Counted from the first letter of the stretch, positions 38,938-48,115 are shown. The stretch is 64,000 nucleotides of DNA from Tomitella cavernea (GCF_016599145.1 NZ_JAENKO010000004.1:62001-126000), one strand, 5' to 3'. Numbers and translations: made by a program. Notes: generated from the letters alone by a model not told the origin.

Positions 38938-40088
38938 TCGCCCACCGCCCGCACGCGCCTGTCGCCCACCATGACGGTTTCATACACCCGCAGGATCTGG
39001 TCGGCGACCACGGGCCAGTCGTAGCCGCGCACCACGCGGTCCCCGGCGGCCACCAGACCGTCGCGCAGCCCGGTGTCGGTGAGCACCCGGTCGATCCCGG
39101 CGGCCAGCGAGCGCGGATCGCCGATCTCGGTGAGCACCCCCGCCTCCCCGTCGCGCAGCACGCGGCGGAACGCGTCGAGGCGGCTCGCCACCACCGGGGT
39201 GTGCGCGGACAACGCCTCGACGAGCACGATGCCGAAACTCTCGCCGCCCAGGTTGGGTGCCACGTACACGTCGGCGCTGCGCATCGCCGACGCCTTCTCC
39301 TCGTCGCTGACCTGACCGAGCAGCCGCAGGTGCCCGGCCAGGCGCCCGGCGCGGGAGCGCAGCTCGTCCTCGTCGCCGCGGCCGACCACCAGCACCTGCA
39401 GGTCGGGATGGCGTTCCACCAGCGCAGGCAGCGCGTCCAACAGCACCCCCATACCCTTGCGCGGCTCGTCGTAGCGGCCGAGGAACAGCACCGTCCCGCC
39501 GCTCCGCGGATACCCGTCCAGCACGGGGGCGTCCGCGAATGAGGACACGTCCACGCCGTTGGGGATCTCCACCGCGTCGGCGCCGAGTGCCTGCACCTGC
39601 CAGCGCCGCGCCAGCTCGGACACGGCGATGCGCCCGGAGATCTTCTCGTGGTAGGGCCGCAGCACGCCCTGGAAGGTGGCGAGGACCAGCGACCGCGTGG
39701 TGGACGTGTGGAAGGTGGCGACGATGGGCCCCTCGGCCACCTTGAGCGCCAGCATCGACAGGCTCGGCGCGTTGGGCTCGTGCACGTGCAGCACGTCGAA
39801 GTCGTTGTCGCGGATCCACCGGCGGATGCGCGCATAGGTGCCGACGCCGAAGCGCAGCCGCGCCACCGACCCGTTGTAGGGGATGGCCACGGCGCGCCCG
39901 GCGGACACGACGTACGGCGGCAGCTCCACCGACTGCGAGGCCGGGGCGAGCACACTCACGTGGTGGCCGCGTGCGAGGAACACCTGCGCCAGCTCGCTCA
40001 CGTGCGCCTGCACCCCGCCGGGCACGTCGAACGAGTACGGGCAGATCATCCCGATGCTCAGCCGGCGCCCCGGATCCCTCTCGGTCAC
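38934..40088 (-). CDS. pimA: Phosphatidyl-myo-inositol mannosyltransferase PimA
   Basis: 384 residues. GT-B glycosyltransferase: N-terminal MICPYSFDVPGGVQAHVSELA, DVLHVHEPNAPSLSM, and the C-terminal nucleotide-sugar site (FLGRYDEPRKGMGVLLDALP and APNLGGESFGIVLVEALSAHTPVVAS). It adds the first mannose from GDP-mannose to phosphatidylinositol on the inner leaflet of the membrane. GTG start six bases after patA stop; the end overlaps the LemA/Nudix gene start. Part of the PIM operon. Confidence 0.96.
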   Translation of the reverse strand: MTERDPGRRLSIGMICPYSFDVPGGVQAHVSELAQVFLARGHHVSVLAPASQSVELPPYVVSAGRAVAIPYNGSVARLRFGVGTYARIRRWIRDNDFDVLHVHEPNAPSLSMLALKVAEGPIVATFHTSTTRSLVLATFQGVLRPYHEKISGRIAVSELARRWQVQALGADAVEIPNGVDVSSFADAPVLDGYPRSGGTVLFLGRYDEPRKGMGVLLDALPALVERHPDLQVLVVGRGDEDELRSRAGRLAGHLRLLGQVSDEEKASAMRSADVYVAPNLGGESFGIVLVEALSAHTPVVASRLDAFRRVLRDGEAGVLTEIGDPRSLAAGIDRVLTDTGLRDGLVAAGDRVVRGYDWPVVADQILRVYETVMVGDRRVRAVGE

Positions 40089-40094
40089 CGTCGC

Positions 40095-41048
40095 CTACCT
40101 GTTACCGAGCCGGGCGCGTCGCTCGTCCGACAGGTCCGACCACCACAGCGGCTGCAGCATGTGCCAATCGGCCGGATGCGCAGCGATGTTCGCGGCGAAG
40201 ACTTCCGCCACCGATTGTGTGGCCGCCTCCACGCCCCGGGTGGCATCGACGGGCGGCGCGATGGAGAAGCCCCAGCCGCCGTCGGTGAACCAGCAGTGCA
40301 CCGGCAGCAGCGCAGCGCCGGTCTCCGCCGCGAGCCGGGCCGGGCCGGCGGGCATGCTCGTGCGCTCGCCGAAGAAGTCGACGGGGATGCCGCGGCCGGT
40401 GAGATCGCGTTCGCCGAGCAGGCATACCACCTTGCCCTGCTCGAGCCGCGAGCGCAGCGCGCCTAACGGCGGCTCCTCGCCGCCGCTGAGCGGGAACACC
40501 TCGAAGCCCAGGCGCTCGCGGTAGTCGACGAATCGCTGGAAGAGCGATTCCGGTTTGAGCCGCTCGGCGACGGTGGCGAACTGCCCCCAGGCGTGCACCA
40601 GCCACACGCCGGCCACGTCCCAGTTGCCGGAGTGCGGCAGCACCAGCACCGCGCCCCGGCCAGCGTTCATCGCGGTGTTCAGATGTTCCTGGCCCTGTAC
40701 CGCCGAGTCGACGTCCGCGGCCATCCGTGCCAGGTCCATCGACGGCAGCCGGAAGGCCTCGCGCCAATACCGCGCGTACGAGCGGAGAGAAGCGCGAATC
40801 AGGGCGTCGGGCACGCGCTCGGGCGTCGAGCCCATCACCCGGGCCAGGTTGGCCCGCAGCTGGCCCTGGCCCGCACCACGCCGCCACGCCAGGTCGGCGC
40901 CCAGGTCGAAGCCGCCGCGCGCGACCCGCTCCGGCAGCAGGCGCACCGCCCGCCAGCCTGCCGCGTACCCGGCGTCGCTGAACTTCTCGGACCGGCTCGT
41001 CTGCGCGGCCGGGCGGGAGTGCGCCGTCGGGCGCGGCTGCGCCGTCAC
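40095..41048 (-). CDS. patA: Phosphatidylinositol mannoside acyltransferase PatA
   Basis: 317 residues. LpxL/HtrB-type lysophospholipid acyltransferase fold with the HX4D motif H139-S-G-N-W-D144 (LPHSGNWD) and LLGERDLTGRGIPVDFFGE. It acylates the mannose added by PimA. GTG start overlaps the pgsA stop (GTGA at 41045-41048). N-terminus is a short hydrophilic Ala/Pro/Arg stretch before the core. Same operon position as Rv2611c. Confidence 0.93.
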   Translation of the reverse strand: MTAQPRPTAHSRPAAQTSRSEKFSDAGYAAGWRAVRLLPERVARGGFDLGADLAWRRGAGQGQLRANLARVMGSTPERVPDALIRASLRSYARYWREAFRLPSMDLARMAADVDSAVQGQEHLNTAMNAGRGAVLVLPHSGNWDVAGVWLVHAWGQFATVAERLKPESLFQRFVDYRERLGFEVFPLSGGEEPPLGALRSRLEQGKVVCLLGERDLTGRGIPVDFFGERTSMPAGPARLAAETGAALLPVHCWFTDGGWGFSIAPPVDATRGVEAATQSVAEVFAANIAAHPADWHMLQPLWWSDLSDERRARLGNR

Positions 41049-41722
41049 GACTGTCCCTCCGGCGACGGGCCCTCCGGCGACGGGCGGTCGAGCGGGATCA
41101 AGTCGCGCGCGCCGGGCGAGCCGCGCACCGACCGCATGCGCTGCCCCACGGTGATCACGCTGCCGGCGGCGAGGATCCACATGGCTGCGAAGAGGATCCA
41201 CGGCTGGTCGAAGATCCCGGTGAAACCGGCGCCGACCAGCACGATGATGAGCCGGTCCGGCCGCTCGATCAGACCGCCGTCGCCGTTGAGCCCGCTGGCC
41301 TCCGCTCGGGCCTTCGCGTAGGAGATGACCTGCGAGGTGACCAGGCAGATCAGCGTGGCCACGAGCAGCAGCCGGTACTGCGTCGTGTCGTCGAGGCTGT
41401 AGACCACCCACCACGCGAGACCCGCGAAGATGGCGCCGTCGGCGATCCGGTCGCAGGTGGCATCGAGGACCGCGCCGAAGCGGGTGCCACCGCCGCGGGC
41501 CCGCGCGGTGGCACCGTCGAGCATGTCGAACATGACGAAGAACCAGATCACCAGGGCACCCCAGAACAGGTGCCCCATCGGGAAGAGCGTCAGTGCGGCG
41601 GCGATGGACGCCACCGTGCCGGCGACCGTGATCACGTCGGGCGTCACGCCCATGCGCACGAGCTTGCGGCCCATCGGCAGCGTCACCTTGGACACCGACG
41701 CGCGGGCGAAGACGCTCAGCAT
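41045..41722 (-). CDS. pgsA: Phosphatidylinositol phosphate synthase (CDP-alcohol phosphatidyltransferase)
   Basis: 225 residues. CDP-alcohol phosphotransferase signature DMLDGATARARGGGTRFGAVLD followed by a CDRIAD tail: D-x2-DG-x2-AR-x8-G-x3-D-x3-D. Six membrane helices. In this position and in mycobacteria the enzyme makes phosphatidylinositol phosphate from CDP-diacylglycerol and inositol phosphate, the lipid that PimA later mannosylates after dephosphorylation. ATG at 41722 overlaps the upstream HIT gene by seven bases. The C-terminus repeats SPEG twice, with a 15-bp repeat (two copies) in DNA. Confidence 0.94.
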   Translation of the reverse strand: MLSVFARASVSKVTLPMGRKLVRMGVTPDVITVAGTVASIAAALTLFPMGHLFWGALVIWFFVMFDMLDGATARARGGGTRFGAVLDATCDRIADGAIFAGLAWWVVYSLDDTTQYRLLLVATLICLVTSQVISYAKARAEASGLNGDGGLIERPDRLIIVLVGAGFTGIFDQPWILFAAMWILAAGSVITVGQRMRSVRGSPGARDLIPLDRPSPEGPSPEGQS

Positions 41723-42330
41723 GCGGACCACGCCTCGGCGAGCAGCGAACGGGTATCGCCGAGCAGTTGCGGCAGCACCTTGGTACCGCCGACGACCGTG
41801 ATGTAGTTGGCGTCCCCGCCCCAACGCGGCACCACATGCTGGTGCAGGTGCGCGGCCAGCGAGCCCCCCGCGGCGGAGCCCAGGTTGATCCCCACGTTGA
41901 ACGCATGCGGGTGCGACACGGCGCGGATGGTGCGCAGCGCCTGTTGGGTGAATGCCATGAGCTCGGCGCTCTCGCCCTCGTCGAGGTCTTCTAGCCCCGC
42001 GACGTGCCGGTACGGCAGCACCATCAGGTGCCCCGGGTTGTACGGGTACAGGTTGAGCACGGCGTAGACGGACTCGCCGCGCGCGACGACCAGGCCGTCC
42101 TCGTCGCGCATGCGCGGGATGTCGCACAGCGGGCATCCGCTGGACTCGCCGGGCGCGACGGTGGGCGCCTCTGCCACATACGAGAGTCGGTGCGGCGTCC
42201 AGATGCGCTCGAGCCGGTCGTCGTCCCCCACCCCCGTGGAACGGATCCCCGCGCCCCCGGGACCGCCCAACGGGTTCGGACCGGCATCCGCCGTGTGTTC
42301 CCGCCGCGCCGCCGGGCTCTCCCCCGTCAC
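41716..42330 (-). CDS. HIT-domain protein (AP4A phosphorylase-like)
   Basis: 204 residues. The histidine triad is in [15 protein letters not shown], preceded by [19 protein letters not shown] zinc-binding pair is suggested by CPLC. The protein belongs to the mycobacterial HIT/diadenosine tetraphosphate phosphorylase-like group (Rv2613c) that cleaves AP4A. The first ~45 residues are Gly/Pro-rich and disordered. GTG start overlaps the thrS stop (GTGA at 42327-42330). Confidence 0.93.
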   Translation of the reverse strand: MTGESPAARREHTADAGPNPLGGPGGAGIRSTGVGDDDRLERIWTPHRLSYVAEAPTVAPGESSGCPLCDIPRMRDEDGLVVARGESVYAVLNLYPYNPGHLMVLPYRHVAGLEDLDEGESAELMAFTQQALRTIRAVSHPHAFNVGINLGSAAGGSLAAHLHQHVVPRWGGDANYITVVGGTKVLPQLLGDTRSLLAEAWSAC

Positions 42331-44456
42331 TCCGGGCCCTCCCCCTGCTCGGACGAAGCCTGCACCGCTTCCGCCGTGGGCGAGGCGTTCTCACGCCTGC
42401 CGACCCATCCGGTGATGAGCGCGACGGCCTCGTCTACCGGCACGCCGTTGACCTGGGTGCCGTCGCGGAAGCGGAAACTCACGGCTCCCGCCTCCACGTC
42501 GCGCTCACCCGCCAGCAGCATGAACGGCACCTTCTGCGTGGTGTGCGTGCGGATCTTCTTCTGCATGCGGTCATCGGAGGTGTCCACCTCGGCGCGCACG
42601 CCCGCCCTCTTGAGACGCGAAACGACTCCGAAAAGGTGGTCCTCGAAGGCCTCCGCCACCGGGATGCCCATCACCTGCACCGGCGCGAGCCACGCGGGGA
42701 AGGCGCCGGCGTAGTGCTCGGTGAGCACGCCGAAGAAGCGCTCGATGGAGCCGAACAGCGCCCGGTGGATCATCACCGGGCGGTGCTTGGCACCGTCGGA
42801 GCCGGTGTACTCGAGTTCGAAGCGCTCGGGCTGGTTGAAGTCGAGCTGGATGGTCGACATCTGCCAGTTGCGCCCCAGCGCATCCTTGACCTGCACGGAG
42901 ATCTTGGGCCCGTAGAACGCCGCCCCGCCCGGGTCCGGCACCAGCTCCAGGCCGGAGGCCTCACCCACCTCGCGCAGGGTCTCGGTGGCCTCCTCCCAGG
43001 TGGCGTCGTCGCCGACGTACTTGTCGGGGTCCTTGGTGGACAGCTCCAGGTAGTACTCGTCCAGGCCGTAGTCCTTGAGCAGGCCCAGCACGAACTCGAG
43101 CGTGCGGGTGAGCTCGGCGCGCATCTCCTCGCGGGTGCAGTAGATGTGCGCGTCGTCCTGGGTCATGCCGCGCACGCGGGTGAGGCCGTGCACGACGCCG
43201 GACTTCTCGTACCGGTACACCGACCCGAACTCGAACAGCCGCAGCGGCAGCTCCCGGTATGAGCGGCCCCGCGAACGGAAGATCAGGTTGTGCATCGGGC
43301 AGTTCATGGGCTTGACGTAGTAGTCCTGCCCCGGCTTGCGCAGCGTGCCGTCCTCGTTGTACTCCGCGTCGAGGTGCATGGCGGGGAACATGCCCTCCCG
43401 ATACCAGTCCAGGTGGCCGGACACCTCGTACAGGTTCCCCTTGGTGATGTGCGGGGTGCTGACGAACTCGTAGCCCTCTTCGATGTGCCGACGGCGCGAG
43501 TAGTCCTCCATCTCCTTGCGCACGATCCCGCCCCGCGGGTGGAACACCGGCAGCCCCGAGCCGAGTTCGTCGGGAAAACTGAACAGGTCGAGCTCCGCGC
43601 CCAGCCGACGGTGGTCGCGCTTCTCCGCCTCGGCCAGCAGCGCCAGGTATTCGTCCTGGCGTTCCTTGGACTCCCACGCGGTGCCGTAGACCCGCTGCAG
43701 GTCCTCGCGGCTCTGGTCGCCCCGCCAGTACGCGGCCGAACTGCGGGTGAGCTTGAAGGCGGGGATGTGCTTGGTGGTGGGGATGTGCGGGCCGCGGCAC
43801 AGGTCCGCCCACACCCGCTCACCGGTGCGGGGATCGAGGTTGTCGTAGATGGTCAGCTCCTTGCCGCCCACCTCCATGACCTCCGGGTCGTCGAATGGCG
43901 ACTTGTCGCCTGTCGATTTATCACTGATCAGTTCGAGCTTGAACGGCTCGGACGCCAGCTCGGCCCGGGCGTCGTCGAGATCCTCGACCACCCGGCGCGA
44001 GAACCGCTGCGACCCCTTGATGATCTTCTTCATCCGCTTCTCGAGGCGGGCGAGGTCCTCCGGGGTGAATGGCTCTGCCACCTGGAAGTCGTAGTAGAAA
44101 CCGTTCTCGATGGGCGGGCCGATGCCCAGCTTCGCCTCCGGGAACTCGACCTGCACCGCCTGGGCGAGCACGTGCGCGCACGAGTGCCGGATCACGCTGC
44201 GGCCGTCGTCGGTGTCCGCCGCGACGGCCTCCACCTCGACGTCGACGTCCGGCACCCAGGCCAGGTCGCGCAGCCGCCCCTCGCCGTCCCGTGCGACGAC
44301 GATCGCGTCGGGGCCCTTGCCCGGCAGGCCCGCATCGTGGACCGCCCTCCCGACGGACGTCCCGGCCGGGACCCGGACGGTCGGGGCGGCAAGGCTGTTC
44401 ACGGCTCCGGAAGACACGGCTGCGGGGCTCCTACTCGCTCGTCGCGGCGACTGCAT
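42327..44456 (-). CDS. thrS: Threonyl-tRNA synthetase
   Basis: 709 residues, complete: TGS domain ([42 protein letters not shown]), the editing domain with [11 protein letters not shown], the class II catalytic core (motif 2 [17 protein letters not shown] and motif 3 [21 protein letters not shown]), and the anticodon-binding domain. Starts differ by ~10 residues: the ATG at 44456 has AGGCGG upstream; GTG codons in the next 15 residues are alternatives. It charges tRNA-Thr and is the first gene of the coupled thrS-HIT-pgsA-patA-pimA-nudix run. Confidence 0.95.
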   Translation of the reverse strand: MQSPRRASRSPAAVSSGAVNSLAAPTVRVPAGTSVGRAVHDAGLPGKGPDAIVVARDGEGRLRDLAWVPDVDVEVEAVAADTDDGRSVIRHSCAHVLAQAVQVEFPEAKLGIGPPIENGFYYDFQVAEPFTPEDLARLEKRMKKIIKGSQRFSRRVVEDLDDARAELASEPFKLELISDKSTGDKSPFDDPEVMEVGGKELTIYDNLDPRTGERVWADLCRGPHIPTTKHIPAFKLTRSSAAYWRGDQSREDLQRVYGTAWESKERQDEYLALLAEAEKRDHRRLGAELDLFSFPDELGSGLPVFHPRGGIVRKEMEDYSRRRHIEEGYEFVSTPHITKGNLYEVSGHLDWYREGMFPAMHLDAEYNEDGTLRKPGQDYYVKPMNCPMHNLIFRSRGRSYRELPLRLFEFGSVYRYEKSGVVHGLTRVRGMTQDDAHIYCTREEMRAELTRTLEFVLGLLKDYGLDEYYLELSTKDPDKYVGDDATWEEATETLREVGEASGLELVPDPGGAAFYGPKISVQVKDALGRNWQMSTIQLDFNQPERFELEYTGSDGAKHRPVMIHRALFGSIERFFGVLTEHYAGAFPAWLAPVQVMGIPVAEAFEDHLFGVVSRLKRAGVRAEVDTSDDRMQKKIRTHTTQKVPFMLLAGERDVEAGAVSFRFRDGTQVNGVPVDEAVALITGWVGRRENASPTAEAVQASSEQGEGPE

Positions 44457-44475
44457 ACCCGGCAGCCGCCTATCC

Positions 44476-44530
44476 ATACGATCGTATCGGTACTCGGGCG
44501 CGCCGCTGCAGGTGGCGCGCCCGAGTACCG
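44476..44530 (-). promoter_or_regulatory. Palindrome and hairpin upstream of thrS
   Basis: A perfect 12-bp palindrome ATACGATCGTAT (44476-44487) followed by a perfect 17-bp stem with a 9-base loop (arms 44488-44504 and 44514-44530). It is located between the thrS start (44456) and the end of the DinB gene (44590). Read in the direction of thrS it may be the terminator of the DinB gene or a thrS leader element. No T-box consensus is present, and no T tract follows. Confidence 0.55.
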
Positions 44531-44589
44531 TCCGCTGCAGATACGGCGCCGGTGTAAGTGCGGACGCGATCCGTGTCCGGCGACGGGCG

Positions 44590-45159
44590 TCAGGCGGTGG
44601 CCACCGCGACCCCGTCTGCAAGGTCGTTGAGCTCGTAGGCGCCCTTGCCGTCGATCGACTCCCGGATGATGTCCGCGTGCCCGGCGTGGCGGGCGTACTC
44701 CTCGATGGCGTGCAAGGCCACCCAACGCAGCGGCCACGACTCCAGATCGTCGGGGAACCACGGCTGGTCCGGAACCGGGACGGGGCGCTCCAGGTCGGCG
44801 GCGGCCAGATGCTCCTCCACCCAGTCGGCCTGGGCCCGGAGCTCGTCGATGAGCTTCCGCGCCGTATCGCCGTCGCGGACCGCGCCGGGCTGGATGCCGC
44901 CGGCCGCCCAGTCCGCGTCGTCGTAAGCGCCGGCGTCGGGGACGAAGTCCGGATCGAGCTGCGCCAGCAACCCCTTCGACGAGACGAACAGCACGTGCCG
45001 GGCGAGCGCGCCCAGGCTCATCTTCGACGCGCTCGGGATCGAGCGGATCTGCTCGTCGGACAGGCCGTGCAGGCTCGCCGCGATCTGCCGCAACTGCTGC
45101 GCCGCGAATGCGGACAGCCCGTCGTTCTCGCTGGTGACGGTTCGAGTGAGGAACGGCAT
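44590..45159 (-). CDS. DinB/DUF664-family protein (putative metal-dependent, thiol-linked)
   Basis: 189 residues. The DinB-fold pattern is shown by [18 protein letters not shown] style opening, [16 protein letters not shown], and the DUF664 tail [24 protein letters not shown], which carries the His residues that bind a metal. Family members include mycothiol- or bacillithiol-dependent transferases. ATG with AAGGAG six bases upstream. It is divergent from the WYL regulator at 45277, which probably controls it. Confidence 0.84.
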   Translation of the reverse strand: MPFLTRTVTSENDGLSAFAAQQLRQIAASLHGLSDEQIRSIPSASKMSLGALARHVLFVSSKGLLAQLDPDFVPDAGAYDDADWAAGGIQPGAVRDGDTARKLIDELRAQADWVEEHLAAADLERPVPVPDQPWFPDDLESWPLRWVALHAIEEYARHAGHADIIRESIDGKGAYELNDLADGVAVATA

Positions 45160-45276
45160 CGTGCACTCCTTCAACGTGGGTCCCGAGGTGTCTCGGCTTC
45201 CGATTGGTCCTGCCAGAACCACTCTGAACGTGTCTGCGGACAGTATCGGTCCGTTGATCCGTGCGATCATCGATCC
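45160..45276. promoter_or_regulatory. Divergent promoter region between DinB gene and WYL regulator
   Basis: 117 bases between two divergent starts. It contains short dyads such as TGTC-TGCG-GACA (near 45231-45242) and a TGG..CCA element, either of which could be an operator for the neighbouring WYL protein. No promoter matched with confidence. Confidence 0.35.
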
Positions 45277-46236
45277 ATGACCGACACCGCCGCCCGCCTG
45301 CTCCGGCTCCTGGGTCTGCTCCAGGCGCGTCCGTACTGGTCCGGGGCCGAGCTGGCGCGCCGCCTGGAGGTCACCGACCGCACGGTGCGCCGCGACATCG
45401 ACCGGCTCCGGGGACTCGGCTACCCCGTCGAGTCCGCGCACGGGCGCGGGGGCGGCTACCGACTGGCCTCCGGGAGCGCCATGCCGCCGCTGGTGTTCGA
45501 CGACGCAAGCGCCGTCGCGGTCGCGGTGGGCCTGCGGCTGGCCGCAGGCACGGGCATCGACGGCCTCGGCGAGGACTCGCTGCGCGCGCTCACCGTGTTC
45601 GACCAGGTGATGCCCGCCCGGCTGCGTCCCGTCGTCTCGGCACTGTCCGGATCCACCTCGGTGCTCCCCCGCGGCCCGGAGACGGTGCGACCCGAGGTCC
45701 TCCTCGGCTTCGCACGCGGCGCACGGGCGAAGGTCCGGATGCGGTTCGCCTACCAGGACCGCACGGGCGCGGAGACCGAACGCGACGTGGAGCCGTGCCA
45801 CGTGGTGTCGCTGCACCAGCGCTGGTACCTCATGGCCTTCGACACCGGGCGCGGCGACTGGCGGACGTTCCGCCTCGACCGCGTGTCCGCAGATTCGCTG
45901 TACACGACCACCTTCGGCTTCACGCCGCGCCCGGTCCCCGACCCCGACGAGTACATCCGGAAATCGGTCACGGGAGGAGGCGACGAGGTGGTGGCGCGCG
46001 TACGGGTGGGGCTGCCCGGCGGCGCGGTACGTCGGGTGGTCCCGTCGCACGCCGGCACCGTCGACGACGACGGGCCGCAGCGGTGCCTGCTGACCACGCA
46101 CACCCGGGACCTGCCCTGGCTCGCGTTCCAGCTCTCCGCGTTCGCGGCACCCGTCGAGGTACTCGAACCGGAATCGTTGCGGGAGACTATGCGCACCATG
46201 GCCGCGCGGCTCAGTGCCGCGGCGGGTGTGGGATGA
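45277..46236 (+). CDS. WYL-domain transcriptional regulator (YafY/DeoR-like HTH)
   Basis: 319 residues. N-terminal winged helix (RLLRLLGLLQARPYWSGAELARRLEVTDRTVRRDIDRLRGLGYPVESAHGRGGGYRL), then a WYL domain with the signature HQRWYLMAF and a C-terminal region. Such regulators bind effectors such as nucleotides or single-stranded DNA and often sit next to the gene they control. The ATG is 11 bases after GATCATC. The divergent DinB gene is the likely target. Confidence 0.88.
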   Translation: MTDTAARLLRLLGLLQARPYWSGAELARRLEVTDRTVRRDIDRLRGLGYPVESAHGRGGGYRLASGSAMPPLVFDDASAVAVAVGLRLAAGTGIDGLGEDSLRALTVFDQVMPARLRPVVSALSGSTSVLPRGPETVRPEVLLGFARGARAKVRMRFAYQDRTGAETERDVEPCHVVSLHQRWYLMAFDTGRGDWRTFRLDRVSADSLYTTTFGFTPRPVPDPDEYIRKSVTGGGDEVVARVRVGLPGGAVRRVVPSHAGTVDDDGPQRCLLTTHTRDLPWLAFQLSAFAAPVEVLEPESLRETMRTMAARLSAAAGVG

Positions 46237-46371
46237 CGGCGGGTACGACCCAACCTCGACACCGGCTGCGGGCGGCGCCGCGGAGCCGGGACGGAAAACC
46301 CCCAGCGGTGAGAAGCCCACCCAGCAAGATCAGGCTTCCACGGTTCCAGGGGATCGCCAACCCCGGATTGC

Positions 46372-46692
46372 GACCTGCACCTGGTGATGGACAACTACGC
46401 CGCCCACAAGACGACGGACGTTAACGCCTGGCTCGAAGGCCACCCGCGCATCCGCGTCCATTTCACGCCGACCTCGGCGTCCTGGCTGAATCTGGTCGAG
46501 ACGTGGTTCGCGATCATCGAGCGCCAGGCCATCCACCGCGGCACCTTCCGCTCGATGCGCGAGCTGACCCAGGCCGTCCGCGCATTCATCACCGGATCGA
46601 ATCCCCGTGCCACCTCGTTTCTATCGACGCAGGACGCCGACACCATTATCGCCCAGATCGACCGGAACAGAACCCCACCCATAGGCCACTAG
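46372..46692 (+). pseudogene. IS630-family transposase C-terminal remnant
   Basis: 106 codons reading DLHLVMDNYAAHKTTDVNAWL, HPRIRVHFTPTSASWLNLVETWFAIIERQ and RGTFRSMRELTQAVRAFI, the DDE_3 end of IS630-type transposases, including the final Asp-Asn and Glu of the DDE set. There is no N-terminal part and no start codon or ribosome binding site; the fragment begins abruptly at 46372, after a non-coding 135 bases following the WYL gene. It ends in a TAG that overlaps the end of the HEPN gene on the other strand by four bases (46689-46692). It is a dead fragment at the edge of a horizontally acquired segment. Confidence 0.82.
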
Positions 46693-47903
46693 ATCGCAGC
46701 TTGCTCTTGCACATGCATCTTGAGGTTCTCTCGATAGAACTCGTACCGTTGATGGTTGACGAGCGCCTCCGCGATCTCCTGGTCGCCAAATCCGGCATGC
46801 GACAACAGGCACAACCTCAGCACCCAACTCACCGACGACTCCGATATCAACCAGTTGTAGAAGTGCTCCTCAAATGACCGGACAGTGTTGTGGTGAGCCA
46901 GATCGTGGCGAGTCGTCTTCACTAGGTCTGCCCAGCTCGTGACTGGATCGGTGACATTTGGCGCGACCCTCTGAGCAATTTCGTGCAGGTCGCTGGCGCG
47001 CTCTCTATAGGTACGCTCCCGCCCATCTATTCGTTTGTGAATCCCCTCGACCAGCGAGCACGCAACCAAAGCCTGGACCTGAATCGCTTGGCCCTTGACG
47101 GGATCGGCCACCGCCGCGGCGAGCCCATCCATCGACTGCTCGATTGCCAGCCACCTGGCGATCCTCTCTAACGTTACTGACGCCGGCGGCAAGAGGTTGT
47201 CGGGGTCGGGCCACGACGTCTTGTTCGAGTCCTGGTCTCGGGTCTTCACGTCGAGCCAGTCGGTTTGTCCAGTCTCGCGGACCTGAACGCACAGCGGTAT
47301 GAGGTCGACGTCGACGGCAAGCTTAATCAGTGTCATCACCGAACGCACAGCCCGGTCAGCGGAGCGCAGCCTGAGCGTGAACGATGGTCGAAACTCCAAC
47401 CGCATCAGCCCGTCGTTGCCGCGTTCGCACAGCACCTCGCCCGCTTCACTCTTCGCTGAACCGGCGTTGGGTAGCTGCTCCCACCAGCCTGGGCTATCCA
47501 GGACGAAGCGCACAGCGTCGAGCGTCGCGGCGTGCCCATCGGGCAACTGCGCCCCGACGATCAAGATGAGTGGGTCCCAGACCTGTTGAAACATCGACGC
47601 CACATCAAATCCGCTCATCGGAGGGTGCATGAGATACGAGTCAACGCACGTTACTGGCCCTGCTCCGGTTTCACCGAGTACTACCCGAGGCACTCCGTCG
47701 GCCACAATCCGAGCGGGGTCGCCACTGTGACTTACTGTCGCCCCCGTGCTTGTGACCTCTAACGGTCTCGCCAATTCGTCGACCACGCGGGACTTAAGTA
47801 TGAGTCGTGCCCGAGACCCGGGCTCCCAAGCCAGAGTTCCCTCGATACGTTTGGAGTCGTTCGCCGGCAACCAGAAGGTGCCCGAGGCTTCAAATGAGTC
47901 CAC
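46689..47903 (-). CDS. ApeA-like HEPN-domain protein, candidate anti-phage defence gene
   Basis: 404 residues. The first half begins MDSFEASGTFWLPANDSKRIEGTLAW..., which resembles the N-terminal domain of ApeA-type proteins (pattern G-WLP-x-N-x4-GTL-x-P) and lacks transmembrane segments. The C-terminal ~150 residues look like a HEPN domain, with the RNase-type motif R332-H-D-L-A-H337 in KTTRHDLAHHN. ApeA proteins are single-gene HEPN defence systems that act on phage-infected cells by RNA cleavage; the link here is from memory of the family pattern. GTG start has no ribosome binding site but sits seven bases after TACGGT, which suggests a leaderless transcript. Base composition is more A/T-rich than neighbours. 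It lies between an IS630 remnant and tRNA-Val. Confidence 0.72.
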   Translation of the reverse strand: MDSFEASGTFWLPANDSKRIEGTLAWEPGSRARLILKSRVVDELARPLEVTSTGATVSHSGDPARIVADGVPRVVLGETGAGPVTCVDSYLMHPPMSGFDVASMFQQVWDPLILIVGAQLPDGHAATLDAVRFVLDSPGWWEQLPNAGSAKSEAGEVLCERGNDGLMRLEFRPSFTLRLRSADRAVRSVMTLIKLAVDVDLIPLCVQVRETGQTDWLDVKTRDQDSNKTSWPDPDNLLPPASVTLERIARWLAIEQSMDGLAAAVADPVKGQAIQVQALVACSLVEGIHKRIDGRERTYRERASDLHEIAQRVAPNVTDPVTSWADLVKTTRHDLAHHNTVRSFEEHFYNWLISESSVSWVLRLCLLSHAGFGDQEIAEALVNHQRYEFYRENLKMHVQEQAAI

Positions 47904-47910
47904 GCTACGA

Positions 47911-47916
47911 ACCGTA
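47911..47916 (-). promoter_or_regulatory. Possible -10 element for the ApeA-like gene (leaderless start)
   Basis: TACGGT on the minus strand, seven bases before the GTG at 47903. This TANNNT spacing is the usual one for leaderless starts in Mycobacteriales, and no ribosome binding site is present. No clear -35 seen. The 102 bases from here to the tRNA (47904-48005) hold nothing else. Confidence 0.45.
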
Positions 47917-48005
47917 TCCGCGACCTACGACACAGATTGACTGTTTTCCGAAGAGCCTACGGCACGCTTGCCGCCCGCCTACCCTGCAAAAAAGCTCTGA
48001 CCTTG

Positions 48006-48077
48006 TGGTCCCGGCTGGGTTCGAACCAGCGACCTTCCCGGTGTGAACGGGACGCTCTTCCACTGAGCCACGGGACC
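48006..48077 (-). tRNA. tRNA-Val (anticodon CAC)
   Basis: 72-base cloverleaf. Acceptor 5 GGTCCCG pairs with CGGGACC; D-arm GCTC...GAGC; anticodon stem TCCCG/CGGGA with loop TTCACAC (anticodon CAC, codon GUG); T-arm CTGG-TTCGAAC-CCAG. CCA is not encoded. Transcribed away from the other tRNAs and toward the ApeA-like gene. Confidence 0.95.
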
Positions 48078-48115
48078 GCGAACGTTCCCGCATCGGCGGG
48101 CCGTTCCGAGGAGGA

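Noticed and set aside
44476-44590. Possible T-box riboswitch before thrS
   Set aside because: No T-box consensus sequence or specifier stem was seen; only a palindrome and a symmetric hairpin are present.
46372-48077. Search for a second copy of the tRNA-Val 3-prime end as an att direct repeat of an integrated island
   Set aside because: No matching 15-20 base copy of the tRNA end was found by eye on the left side of the ApeA-like gene, so integration by a site-specific recombinase is not supported.
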